A stretch of DNA of 6,463 nucleotides, taken from Flavobacteriaceae bacterium. Its GTDB lineage: Bacteria > Bacteroidota > Bacteroidia > Flavobacteriales > Flavobacteriaceae. Numbering within the stretch: the stretch's first letter is position 1; the number at the start of each line of letters is the position of its first letter. Below are positions 1 to 5,194 of this stretch, one piece after another. The stretch lies in the NCBI GenBank assembly GCA_013001365.1, contig JABDMQ010000250.1, positions 1 through 6,463 of the forward strand, written 5' to 3'. The position numbers and the translations under genes are program-made. The notes beneath the pieces were generated by a model that was given only the letters and a program-made list of their open reading frames with translations, was not told the DNA's origin and did not search any database.

Positions 1-29
1 GTATTAACAGCGGCCAACAACGCACCGGT

Positions 30-43
30 CTGCCGACAGGCAG
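30..43. repeat. Short inverted repeat (CTGCC-GACA-GGCAG) at left edge
   Basis: A perfect 5-base inverted repeat, CTGCC at 30-34 and GGCAG at 39-43, with a GACA loop. It sits 36 bases before the first gene. Small palindromes of this CTGCC/GGCAG type are common in spacers of flavobacterial genomes, from general recollection rather than a search. The preceding bases (1-29) contain no recognisable coding sequence and may be the tail of a spacer or repeat that starts outside the window. There is no T run after it, so it does not look like a terminator. Confidence 0.4.
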
Positions 44-79
44 GAGAAATAAATGCAACACTTATGTTATATTAGATCA

Positions 80-865
80 ATGAAACAAACCGTAATACTT
101 TTAATTGGCATTTTAGTTTCCACAACAACTTTTTCGCAGAACAAAGCGAACGAATTATACACTTCTGGAAACGCGAATTTCAATTCTGGAAACTTTGAAG
201 AGGCAATTTCAGATTATACAGAATTAATGGAGTTGGTGAACCAAAAAACTGTCCGAAAAACCTGTTTCATAAATCGTGGACTTTCATACGACCGAATCAA
301 GAAATATGATCTAGCGATATCTGATTTCACGGAAGCTATAAAATTGGACAGTACTGATATGGCTTCTTTCATTGACAGAGGGCTTTCGTTAATGCACGCT
401 GGACAATTAGAAAAAGCTAAAGAGGATTATAAGTATGTCGTTGTAAAAAACAATAACAACGGAATGATGGAAGCAGCTCTTTATTGGCTTGCTCGGATTA
501 ATTATTCCCAAGGTAATTTTAAGGACGTAATTAATAATTGTGACAGATATTTTGCCATAAACGCAAAAGACCCTGAACTGTATTTCATTCGTGGAACTGC
601 AAACGATATGCTTGGTAATTTTGAACAGTCGATCAAGGATTACGACAAAGCAATTGAAATAATACCGAACTATGTTCAAGCGACTGCTAATCGAGGAACA
701 GCAAAGATCAATCTTTTGACTGGAAATGGGAATTTACAACCAAGCAAGAGAGAGACAAAAAGTGCGTGTAAAGATTTGAAAAAGGCGAAAGAACTCGGAG
801 ATAATGCAGTTGATGACTTGATTTATGTTTATTGCGACAGAATAGCAGAAAAGAAAGGGAATTAA
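80..865 (+). CDS. Secreted tetratricopeptide-repeat protein
   Basis: A 261-residue protein, probably exported and built almost wholly of TPR helices, a fold that binds other proteins; its partner is unknown. I chose the ATG at 80 over the in-frame ATG at 53 because it starts directly with a signal peptide: K2, a hydrophobic stretch at about 4-18, and a likely cleavage site after FSQ (18-20). TPR units can be read at about 21-52, 62-93, 94-125, 130-163 and 166-197, with the usual small residues and the 'G-N-F-E-x-A/S-I-x-D-Y' pattern (for example GNFEEAISDY at 37-46 and GNFEQSIKDY at 179-188). The last part, ACKDLKKAKELGD (229-241) followed by YC (251-252), is a C-terminal signature common in Bacteroidota TPR proteins. 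The next gene begins 23 bases downstream and may share its transcript. The family call is firm; the function is unknown. Confidence 0.85.
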   Translation: MKQTVILLIGILVSTTTFSQNKANELYTSGNANFNSGNFEEAISDYTELMELVNQKTVRKTCFINRGLSYDRIKKYDLAISDFTEAIKLDSTDMASFIDRGLSLMHAGQLEKAKEDYKYVVVKNNNNGMMEAALYWLARINYSQGNFKDVINNCDRYFAINAKDPELYFIRGTANDMLGNFEQSIKDYDKAIEIIPNYVQATANRGTAKINLLTGNGNLQPSKRETKSACKDLKKAKELGDNAVDDLIYVYCDRIAEKKGN

Positions 866-888
866 TAACGTTAACAACAAGTAAGGAC

Positions 889-1524
889 ATGAACATTGAG
901 AAAATCAAACATAAAGGATATTCCATCTCAATAATTCTCTACCCCTTGATGCTTCTTATCGGATTTGTGACTCATCCTAATTTGTTCGCAATGGAGCCAT
1001 TGCAAACAGTGGAACAACTTGTTAAAAGGTTCCACAATAATCCCATGTATCATATTGGACATTTAATTGTGACCTTCGCGGTTCCCGTGATAATTGTTTA
1101 TTTCATTGGGACAATGAACTTACTCACTGGAAAAGGCAAAAAATATGGTTTTTGGGGTGGAATTATTGGAGTTTTTGGTGCTTTTATATTGGCAGTCGAT
1201 AAAGGTGCGCTTTGCCTTACCATGTCAGCTTTTGACACCTTACCCGAAGATCAATTCAACCAATTTATCCCATATTTAGAACCTATTGTCTCTAAGAAAG
1301 GACTCCTTGTGATCGTCTGGCTTATTTTCTTGCTTATCATAGGCGGCATCGTGCAAACAATTGGTCTATTAAAGGAAGGGATAATTGCAAAATGGCAGGC
1401 ATTATTGATCATTATCGGACTCGCCCTTCTTGCTAATCCTGATATTGAACTGATCAGTTCGATCGGGGCAACACTGATGTGCATTGGTTATATCCCCTGG
1501 GGTTTTAAAGAATTGCGAAAATAG
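889..1524 (+). CDS. Multi-pass membrane protein of unknown function
   Basis: A 211-residue hydrophobic protein that I cannot assign to a named family. The ATG at 889 is preferred to an in-frame ATG at 832, because 832 lies inside the preceding gene and would add a charged 19-residue leader; from 889 the protein runs MNIEKIKHKG and then enters the membrane. Hydrophobic segments suggest five or six helices at about 12-28, 57-78, 86-110, 138-161, 168-183 and 187-204. Between the third and fourth lies a loop with D104-K105 and SAFDTLPEDQ (113-122). Polar residues near the membrane (H29-P30, H55 and H58, D104) could be functional, but no motif identifies an enzyme or transporter. It follows the TPR gene by 23 bases. 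An AAGGA at 883-887 is too close to the ATG to be a normal ribosome binding site. Confidence 0.7.
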   Translation: MNIEKIKHKGYSISIILYPLMLLIGFVTHPNLFAMEPLQTVEQLVKRFHNNPMYHIGHLIVTFAVPVIIVYFIGTMNLLTGKGKKYGFWGGIIGVFGAFILAVDKGALCLTMSAFDTLPEDQFNQFIPYLEPIVSKKGLLVIVWLIFLLIIGGIVQTIGLLKEGIIAKWQALLIIIGLALLANPDIELISSIGATLMCIGYIPWGFKELRK

Positions 1525-1600
1525 AGAGTTTTATATTTAGCACACTAATAACTGTAACGAGTTTCAATTTATCACGTCCTATCGTTTTAATTTAGAACAT

Positions 1601-2194
1601 ATGAAAAATCAAATTCTATTAATGCTTGCAGTAGTAATCTTTAGTGCCTGTAACGACACAACTAAATACAGCCCTACCAACCAACCAACTCTCGCTGATT
1701 ATCAAGTTGGTGAGAAATGGGTCTGGAAATATAAAGGTGTAACCTCGGAAGGCGAAGTACGCTCGGATGGAAAAGATACAAGAGAGATAGTCAGTAATGA
1801 TGGAGTTTTAGGTATGACGATCGGTAAGGATACCATTCCCGTTACCGAAATCGTTAAACCAGAAGAAAGCGAAACCCCGAAGTACGACTGGCCTTTGGAA
1901 GTGGGGAAAAAATGGAGATATGAAAACAATTGGACAAGTCAAGATGGAACAACGGGAAGCCAAAGTCAAGATGCCGAAGTCGTGTCTTACAAAGAAGAAA
2001 CAGTAGAAGCTGGAACATTTATGGCCTATACGATTGAATATACTGGTAAAACCACTAATTCCAGAGGGTATAGCGCCGATGAAAAGGAAGTTTGGCTGTA
2101 TGCGCCTGCTACAAAAAACTTTATAAAACTCACTCAGAATCAAGGTGATTTTTTATACGTAGAGGAATTGATCGAATATTCGAAACCAGAATAA
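1601..2194 (+). CDS. Lipoprotein with two 'VGxxWxY' segments
   Basis: A 197-residue predicted lipoprotein. The N-terminus is a short lipoprotein signal with lipobox F14-S15-A16-C17, so the mature protein should be anchored through C17. After a polar linker there are two copies of a 'VGxxWxY' element: YQVGEKWVWKY at 34-44 and PLEVGKKWRYE at 98-108. A stretch with ETVEAGTFMAYTIEY (133-147) and VWLYAPATKNFIKL (164-177) follows. The order 'PLxVGxxWxY ... VxAGTFxxxxI ... WYAP ... K' is shared by many uncharacterised beta-rich bacterial secreted proteins; I recognise the pattern but know no established activity for it. The mature part has no cysteine and no catalytic motif. The next gene begins 10 bases after the stop, which suggests co-expression of two lipoproteins. 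The 76-base spacer upstream shows no clear terminator or promoter. Confidence 0.8.
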   Translation: MKNQILLMLAVVIFSACNDTTKYSPTNQPTLADYQVGEKWVWKYKGVTSEGEVRSDGKDTREIVSNDGVLGMTIGKDTIPVTEIVKPEESETPKYDWPLEVGKKWRYENNWTSQDGTTGSQSQDAEVVSYKEETVEAGTFMAYTIEYTGKTTNSRGYSADEKEVWLYAPATKNFIKLTQNQGDFLYVEELIEYSKPE

Positions 2195-2204
2195 ACCAAA
2201 ACCA

Positions 2205-2864
2205 ATGAAATACAATTTGAAAAGGAAAAAACGAGTACAAAATATTGTAGCTATTTCAATCATCTCTTTTAGTCTCTTAAGTGTTTCTTGTAAGGAATCA
2301 CCTGAGGCTTCAAAAAACACAGAAAGTGAATTGATTGTGAAGATCAATGCTGTTCAAGAACAGGTGATGGCACAAGGTAATATTAGTGAAGAGGAGGAAC
2401 GGGCACTATTGAGTTTATGCAGCATTGTGTCAAAAGATGACGGTTTAGCAAATTATAGTCCCGATAATAGGATGATATTAAAAGATGCCGACATAGCACC
2501 TGTCTATGAGGGTTGTGAGCAACTTTCTATAGAAGAAACAAAGACATGTTTTAATGATAAGGTATCGACATTCATTAAGAGGGAGTTTGACTTGAGTGTG
2601 TCAAAAGATCTAGGTCTTTCAGAACCTAAGCAGGTAGAAGCTTTTTTTATAATCAACGAAAACGGAAATGTGACTGGCTTGAAAGTCAGGGATTCGGAGG
2701 TAATCGTTCAAGCAGAGATCTTGAGGGTGCTAAGAAAAATTCCTGTGATGAAACCTGCTATTCACAATGGGAAACCTGTTTCTGTATTATGCTCGATTCT
2801 AGTAACATATGGTAATGACATAGACGTTGATGTTGTTTACATTCCTGAACGACCAGATGATTAA
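2205..2864 (+). CDS. Lipoprotein with TonB C-terminal-like domain
   Basis: A 219-residue predicted lipoprotein. A basic N-terminus (KRKKR, 6-10) and a hydrophobic stretch (13-27) end in lipobox L25-S26-V27-S28-C29. Residues 30-95 are polar and acidic without a recognised domain. From about 98 on it matches the TonB C-terminal fold as found in many Bacteroidota proteins: PVYEGCE (99-105), C115, an amphipathic helix at about 118-135, the strand pair FFIINENGNVTGLKV (147-161), a helix with RVLRKIP (174-180), then MKPAIHNGKPVSV (182-194) and a final strand (196-202). Unlike a true TonB it has no proline-rich spacer and is probably lipid-anchored, so it is unlikely to be the energy transducer itself; a binding or periplasmic role is more plausible. 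It starts 10 bases after the previous lipoprotein gene. Domain call good; function unknown. Confidence 0.8.
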   Translation: MKYNLKRKKRVQNIVAISIISFSLLSVSCKESPEASKNTESELIVKINAVQEQVMAQGNISEEEERALLSLCSIVSKDDGLANYSPDNRMILKDADIAPVYEGCEQLSIEETKTCFNDKVSTFIKREFDLSVSKDLGLSEPKQVEAFFIINENGNVTGLKVRDSEVIVQAEILRVLRKIPVMKPAIHNGKPVSVLCSILVTYGNDIDVDVVYIPERPDD

Positions 2865-3064
2865 ACGTAGGATCACTATTTGGAGTAACTTACATAAGCC
2901 AGTTGCTATTTCTTTGCCAAATCCAAAATTATAACCACCTAATTTTCAGATATCCGTAATTTTTGAAAAAAAATGCGCTTAAGGTGTACTACCTAAAAAA
3001 AAATTGTATAGGTTTACACTAATGTTTACGCTTACACATAAATATAGAGCACCCAGACCCACAG

Positions 3065-3136
3065 GCTTCAACCTGAAGCGCCGCCGCTAATACCCATTAT
3101 TAGCCAAGACTCTATTATTCATTTTTATTTTTTTAT
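3065..3136 (+). terminator. Tandem hairpins followed by a T-rich tract, possible terminator
   Basis: Two perfect hairpins lie next to each other: a 6-base stem GCTTCA/TGAAGC (3065-3070 with 3074-3079, loop ACC) and a 7-base stem GCTAATA/TATTAGC (3086-3092 with 3098-3104, loop CCCAT). A T-rich tract follows at 3121-3136. The tract begins about 16 bases after the second stem, which is too far for a standard intrinsic terminator, and the last gene ends some 200 bases upstream. It may end transcription of the lipoprotein pair weakly, or it may be a repeat or a structured leader. Confidence 0.3.
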
Positions 3137-3220
3137 TGTGTACCATTCAAATTTCAGATCCATAGTTCAATCAACAGTTATTTCATCAGATAACAACCCT
3201 CGTGCACGTCGTAACTTCCC

Positions 3221-3240
3221 GCGTCGCCCTTAGGGTGCGC
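3221..3240. repeat. GC-rich bulged hairpin in the operon leader region
   Basis: The left arm at 3221-3229 (GCG-T-CGCCC) pairs with the right arm at 3233-3240 (GGGTGCGC), with a TTA loop, one bulged T and one G-T pair. It lies in a short GC-rich island (about 3200-3240) inside an otherwise AT-rich spacer, and the palindrome CGTGCACG sits just before it at 3201-3208. No T run follows, so it is probably not a terminator. The contrast in composition suggests a dispersed repeat unit, which is an inference. Confidence 0.4.
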
Positions 3241-3273
3241 TACTATTCTTGGAACTTAGGTGAGTCCGGTTCC

Positions 3274-3374
3274 CATTCCTGCGAAAGCAGGAACCTCAAA
3301 AATCAAAACTTAAAGTCTAATTAAAAAGATAACCGCTGGAGTTTATCTTGAGCGATAGTCGAAAGGCGGGAATG
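3274..3374. repeat. Repeat-like element with imperfect inverted ends, next to the arginine operon
   Basis: The left end has CATTCCTGC (3274-3282) and the right end GCGGGAATG (3366-3374). The right end reads CATTCCCGC on the other strand, matching the left in 8 of 9 bases. Inside are two perfect hairpins: TTCCTGC/GCAGGAA with a GAAA loop (3276-3293), and AAGATAA/TTATCTT with a 10-base loop (3326-3332 and 3343-3349). The sequence after it, TTGAGCGATAGTCGAAAGG (3348-3366), resembles the 'TTGAGCG-AGTCGAAA' spacer repeats I associate with flavobacterial genomes. Together this looks like a small non-autonomous dispersed element of about 100 bases. Copy number cannot be judged from one window. Confidence 0.5.
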
Positions 3375-3389
3375 ACAAAAAAAGTAAAA

Positions 3390-4013
3390 ATGCAAATAAT
3401 CATTGCAGACAGATCACATAGCATATACGCCAGCACCATTTGCGACACCATCGCACAGGCCGCTGAGGTAAGAGGCACAGGCATCGCAAAACGGAAACCG
3501 GAATACATCATTACAAAGATGGAGAATGGCAATGCCGTCATCGCCCTAGATGGTCGGAATTTTGCAGGCTTCTGCTATATCGAGGCCTGGGGTCATGGTA
3601 AATACGTCGCGAATTCGGGATTGATCGTACATCCAGATTATCGCGGTCAAGGCCTGGCCAAGAGAATAAAGAAAGTCGTATTCGAGCATTCGAGATGGAA
3701 ATTCCCGGATGCGAAAGTGTTCAGTATCACCACGGGATTGGCCGTCATGAAACTGAATAGTGACCTAGGCTACAAGCCTGTGACGTTCTCCGAATTAACA
3801 GACGACCAGACCTTCTGGAAAGGCTGCCAGACCTGTAAGAACTACGATGTGTTACAAAGAACTAACCAGAGTATGTGCCTGTGCACTGGGATGTTATTCG
3901 ATCCGGCAATTCAACAAGACAAGAAGACGAAAAAGAAATTTGACAAGAACGTTTGGAAACGCTTGAAGAACATCAATCAGGTAAGACTTTCAAAAAAAGA
4001 AAAGAAATCATGA
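3390..4013 (+). CDS. GNAT-family N-acyltransferase heading the arginine operon
   Basis: A 207-residue GNAT-fold acyltransferase. The acetyl-CoA motif A is clear at SGLIVHPDYRGQGLAKRI (76-93), with the phosphate-binding loop R85-G-Q-G-L-A90; conserved blocks EAWGHGKYVANSG (65-77), SITTGLAVMKLN (112-123) and LGYKPVTFSEL (126-136) surround it. After the fold comes a cysteine cluster, GCQTC (145-149) and MCLCTG (162-167), which could bind a metal. A lysine-rich tail follows, with 12 Lys in 178-207. I chose the ATG at 3390 because the in-frame TTG (3348) and ATG (3372) lie inside the repeat-like element; from 3390 it begins MQIIIADRSH, fitting the first GNAT strand. The stop overlaps the argG start (ATGA at 4010-4013). 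Its place at the head of an arginine operon suggests it acylates glutamate in the first step (the role of N-acetylglutamate synthase, or a succinyl version), but this is inferred from context. Confidence 0.85.
   Translation: MQIIIADRSHSIYASTICDTIAQAAEVRGTGIAKRKPEYIITKMENGNAVIALDGRNFAGFCYIEAWGHGKYVANSGLIVHPDYRGQGLAKRIKKVVFEHSRWKFPDAKVFSITTGLAVMKLNSDLGYKPVTFSELTDDQTFWKGCQTCKNYDVLQRTNQSMCLCTGMLFDPAIQQDKKTKKKFDKNVWKRLKNINQVRLSKKEKKS
4010..4013 (+). promoter_or_regulatory. ATGA stop/start overlap, GNAT gene to argG
   Basis: The TGA of the GNAT gene (4011-4013) overlaps the ATG of argG (4010-4012). The bases before it are A/G-rich (AAAGAAAAGAAATC, ending at 4009) rather than a Shine-Dalgarno site. 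Such overlaps usually mean translational coupling by terminating ribosomes. The overlap also settles the argG start: an in-frame ATG at 3953 would add 19 residues ahead of the nucleotide-binding strand KKLVIAYSGG. Confidence 0.75.
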
Positions 4014-5194
4014 AGAAATTAGTCATCGCCTATAGTGGCGGATTGGATACATCCTATTGTGCTGTGAGCCTTGTAAAGCAGGGCTTCGAAGTGCATGCGG
4101 TCAGCATCAATACTGGAGGCTTCACTCAGGAAGAGATCAAGCACATCGAGGCCAATGCCTATAAAATGGGTGTTGCCACCTATAAGAACATCGATGCGGT
4201 GCAAACCTATTATGACAAGGTCATAAAATATTTGGTCTTCGGTAATGTATTGAAGAACAATACCTATCCGCTATCGGTAAGTGCAGAACGAATCATCCAG
4301 GCCATCGAGATCGTAAATTATGCCAAAAATATCGGCGCTGAATACATTGCCCATGGAAGCACTGGTGCTGGAAACGACCAAGTGCGATTCGATATGATAT
4401 TTCAAACCCTGGCACCACAGATCGAGATCATAACACCGATTCGGGATGGCGGACTTTCGAGACAGGAAGAAATCGCGTATTTGCAATCCAACGGCGTTGA
4501 AATGGATTGGGCCAAATCCAAGTATTCGATCAACAAAGGACTTTGGGGAACCAGTGTAGGCGGAGATGAAACATTGACTTCGGAGAAAGCCCTGCCAGAA
4601 AATGCTTTTCCATCGCAGTTGGAAAAAAATGGCAGTGAACAGCTGATCTTGACATTCCATAAGGGTGAATTCATAGCACTTAACGGTCAACAAAACGCAC
4701 CTTCCAAGAATATCGAATTATTGAATGACATCGCTTCAGGTTTTGCTATTGGTAGGGACATACATGTAGGCGACACCATTGTGGGCATCAAGGGACGCGT
4801 AGGCTTTGAAGCTGCAGCCTCATTGATCATTATCAAGGCACATCATTTGCTGGAGAAGCATACGCTTACAAAATGGCAATTGCAGCACAAGGACTATCTG
4901 TCAAGTTTCTATGGGATGCATTTGCACGAAGGGCAATATTTGGACCCGGTCATGAGAGATATGGAGGCGTTTTTTACCAGCAGCCAAGAGACCGTTACTG
5001 GCGATGTGTTCGTGACATTGAAGCCCTATCATTTTGAATTAACAGGCATCGCATCCGATCACGATCTGATGAATGCAAAATTCGGGAGCTATGGAGAAGA
5101 GAATAAAGGTTGGACCGCCGATGAGGCCAAGGGTTTCATCAAGATATTAGGCAATCAGAACAAGATCCATCAACAAGTAAATTCAAAGGTATGA
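4010..5194 (+). CDS. argG: Argininosuccinate synthase
   Basis: A 394-residue cytoplasmic enzyme that joins citrulline and aspartate at the cost of ATP to AMP, giving argininosuccinate, the penultimate step of arginine synthesis. The N-terminal ATP pyrophosphatase P-loop is AYSGGLDTS (7-15). The nucleotide and aspartate binding region is HGSTGAGNDQVRFD (115-128). Further family blocks are YSINKGLWGTSVGGDETL (172-189), FIALNG (221-226), IGRDIHVGDTIVGIKGRVGFEAAASL (247-272, the family's C-terminal synthetase region) and SQETVTGDV (325-333). Length is normal for the roughly 400-residue bacterial type. It differs from the common consensus at the HGCTGKGNDQVRFE block (S117, A120 and D128 here) and lacks the usual WREW-like turn (TPIRDGG at 142-148), consistent with a divergent Bacteroidota form. 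It overlaps both neighbours by ATGA. Identification is firm. Confidence 0.95.
   Translation: MKKLVIAYSGGLDTSYCAVSLVKQGFEVHAVSINTGGFTQEEIKHIEANAYKMGVATYKNIDAVQTYYDKVIKYLVFGNVLKNNTYPLSVSAERIIQAIEIVNYAKNIGAEYIAHGSTGAGNDQVRFDMIFQTLAPQIEIITPIRDGGLSRQEEIAYLQSNGVEMDWAKSKYSINKGLWGTSVGGDETLTSEKALPENAFPSQLEKNGSEQLILTFHKGEFIALNGQQNAPSKNIELLNDIASGFAIGRDIHVGDTIVGIKGRVGFEAAASLIIIKAHHLLEKHTLTKWQLQHKDYLSSFYGMHLHEGQYLDPVMRDMEAFFTSSQETVTGDVFVTLKPYHFELTGIASDHDLMNAKFGSYGEENKGWTADEAKGFIKILGNQNKIHQQVNSKV
5191..5194 (+). promoter_or_regulatory. ATGA stop/start overlap, argG to argC
   Basis: The argG stop TGA (5192-5194) overlaps the argC start ATG (5191-5193), the second such junction in the operon. The sequence just before (TTCAAAGGT, 5182-5190) has an AAAGG directly against the ATG, too close for a usual ribosome binding site, so reinitiation after argG is the likely route of argC translation. 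Confidence 0.75.

Larger units (their letters stand above)
2865..3389. other. Gene-free region with hairpins and repeat-like elements
   Basis: About 525 bases between the last accessory gene and the arginine operon. I find no convincing gene on either strand. The left third (2865-3060) is AT-rich with two A runs (2966-2973 and 2995-3003) and no clear structure. The rest carries a pair of hairpins (3065-3104), a T-rich tract (3121-3136), a GC-rich bulged hairpin (3221-3240) and a repeat-like element (3274-3374). The operon promoter should lie here, but I found no good match to the Bacteroidota consensus (TTG, about 20 bases, TAnnTTTG). The closest -7-like sequences (TAGGTTTA at 3009 and TATTCTTG at 3244) each have one mismatch and lack a properly spaced TTG. 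Confidence 0.75.

Noticed and set aside
53..79. Upstream ATG that would lengthen the TPR protein by nine residues
   Set aside because: It would put MQHLCYIRS before a complete signal peptide; the ATG at 80 gives a normal basic-hydrophobic leader.
832..888. Upstream ATG that would lengthen the membrane protein and overlap the TPR gene
   Set aside because: It lies inside the TPR gene and would add a polar 19-residue leader; the start at 889 is closer to a normal membrane-protein N-terminus.
866..888. Possible integron attachment (attC) site suggested by AACGTTAAC at 867-875 and by similar AAC/GTT-rich text at 1-76
   Set aside because: The core-site pattern is not satisfied on both arms, no long imperfect palindrome is present, and no integrase gene is visible.
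1532..1539. Promoter-like TATATTTA before the first lipoprotein gene
   Set aside because: It has one mismatch to TAnnTTTG and the only TTG upstream (1513-1515) is spaced 16 bases away, shorter than usual; too weak to annotate.
1808..2143. Open frame on the minus strand inside the 'VGxxWxY' lipoprotein gene
   Set aside because: The plus-strand protein has a lipobox and family motifs, while the reverse frame has no motif and a low-quality composition.
2981..2994. AGGT/ACCT inverted repeat with an A run after it, considered as a terminator
   Set aside because: The stem is only 4 bases, and the flanking run is A rather than T on the plus strand, with no minus-strand gene to terminate.
3111..3122. 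ArgR-box-like half site (TTATTCATT) in the arginine operon spacer
   Set aside because: Only one half of the 18-base palindrome is present and it lies in AT-rich sequence where such matches occur by chance.
3348..3389. Extended N-terminus for the GNAT protein from the TTG at 3348 or the ATG at 3372
   Set aside because: These codons fall inside the repeat-like element and encode no part of the GNAT fold; the ATG at 3390 begins directly with the first strand.
4271..4693. 140-codon open frame on the minus strand inside argG
   Set aside because: It lies wholly antisense to a strongly conserved argG; the translation is cysteine-, phenylalanine- and serine-rich without any recognisable domain, as expected of a chance reverse frame.
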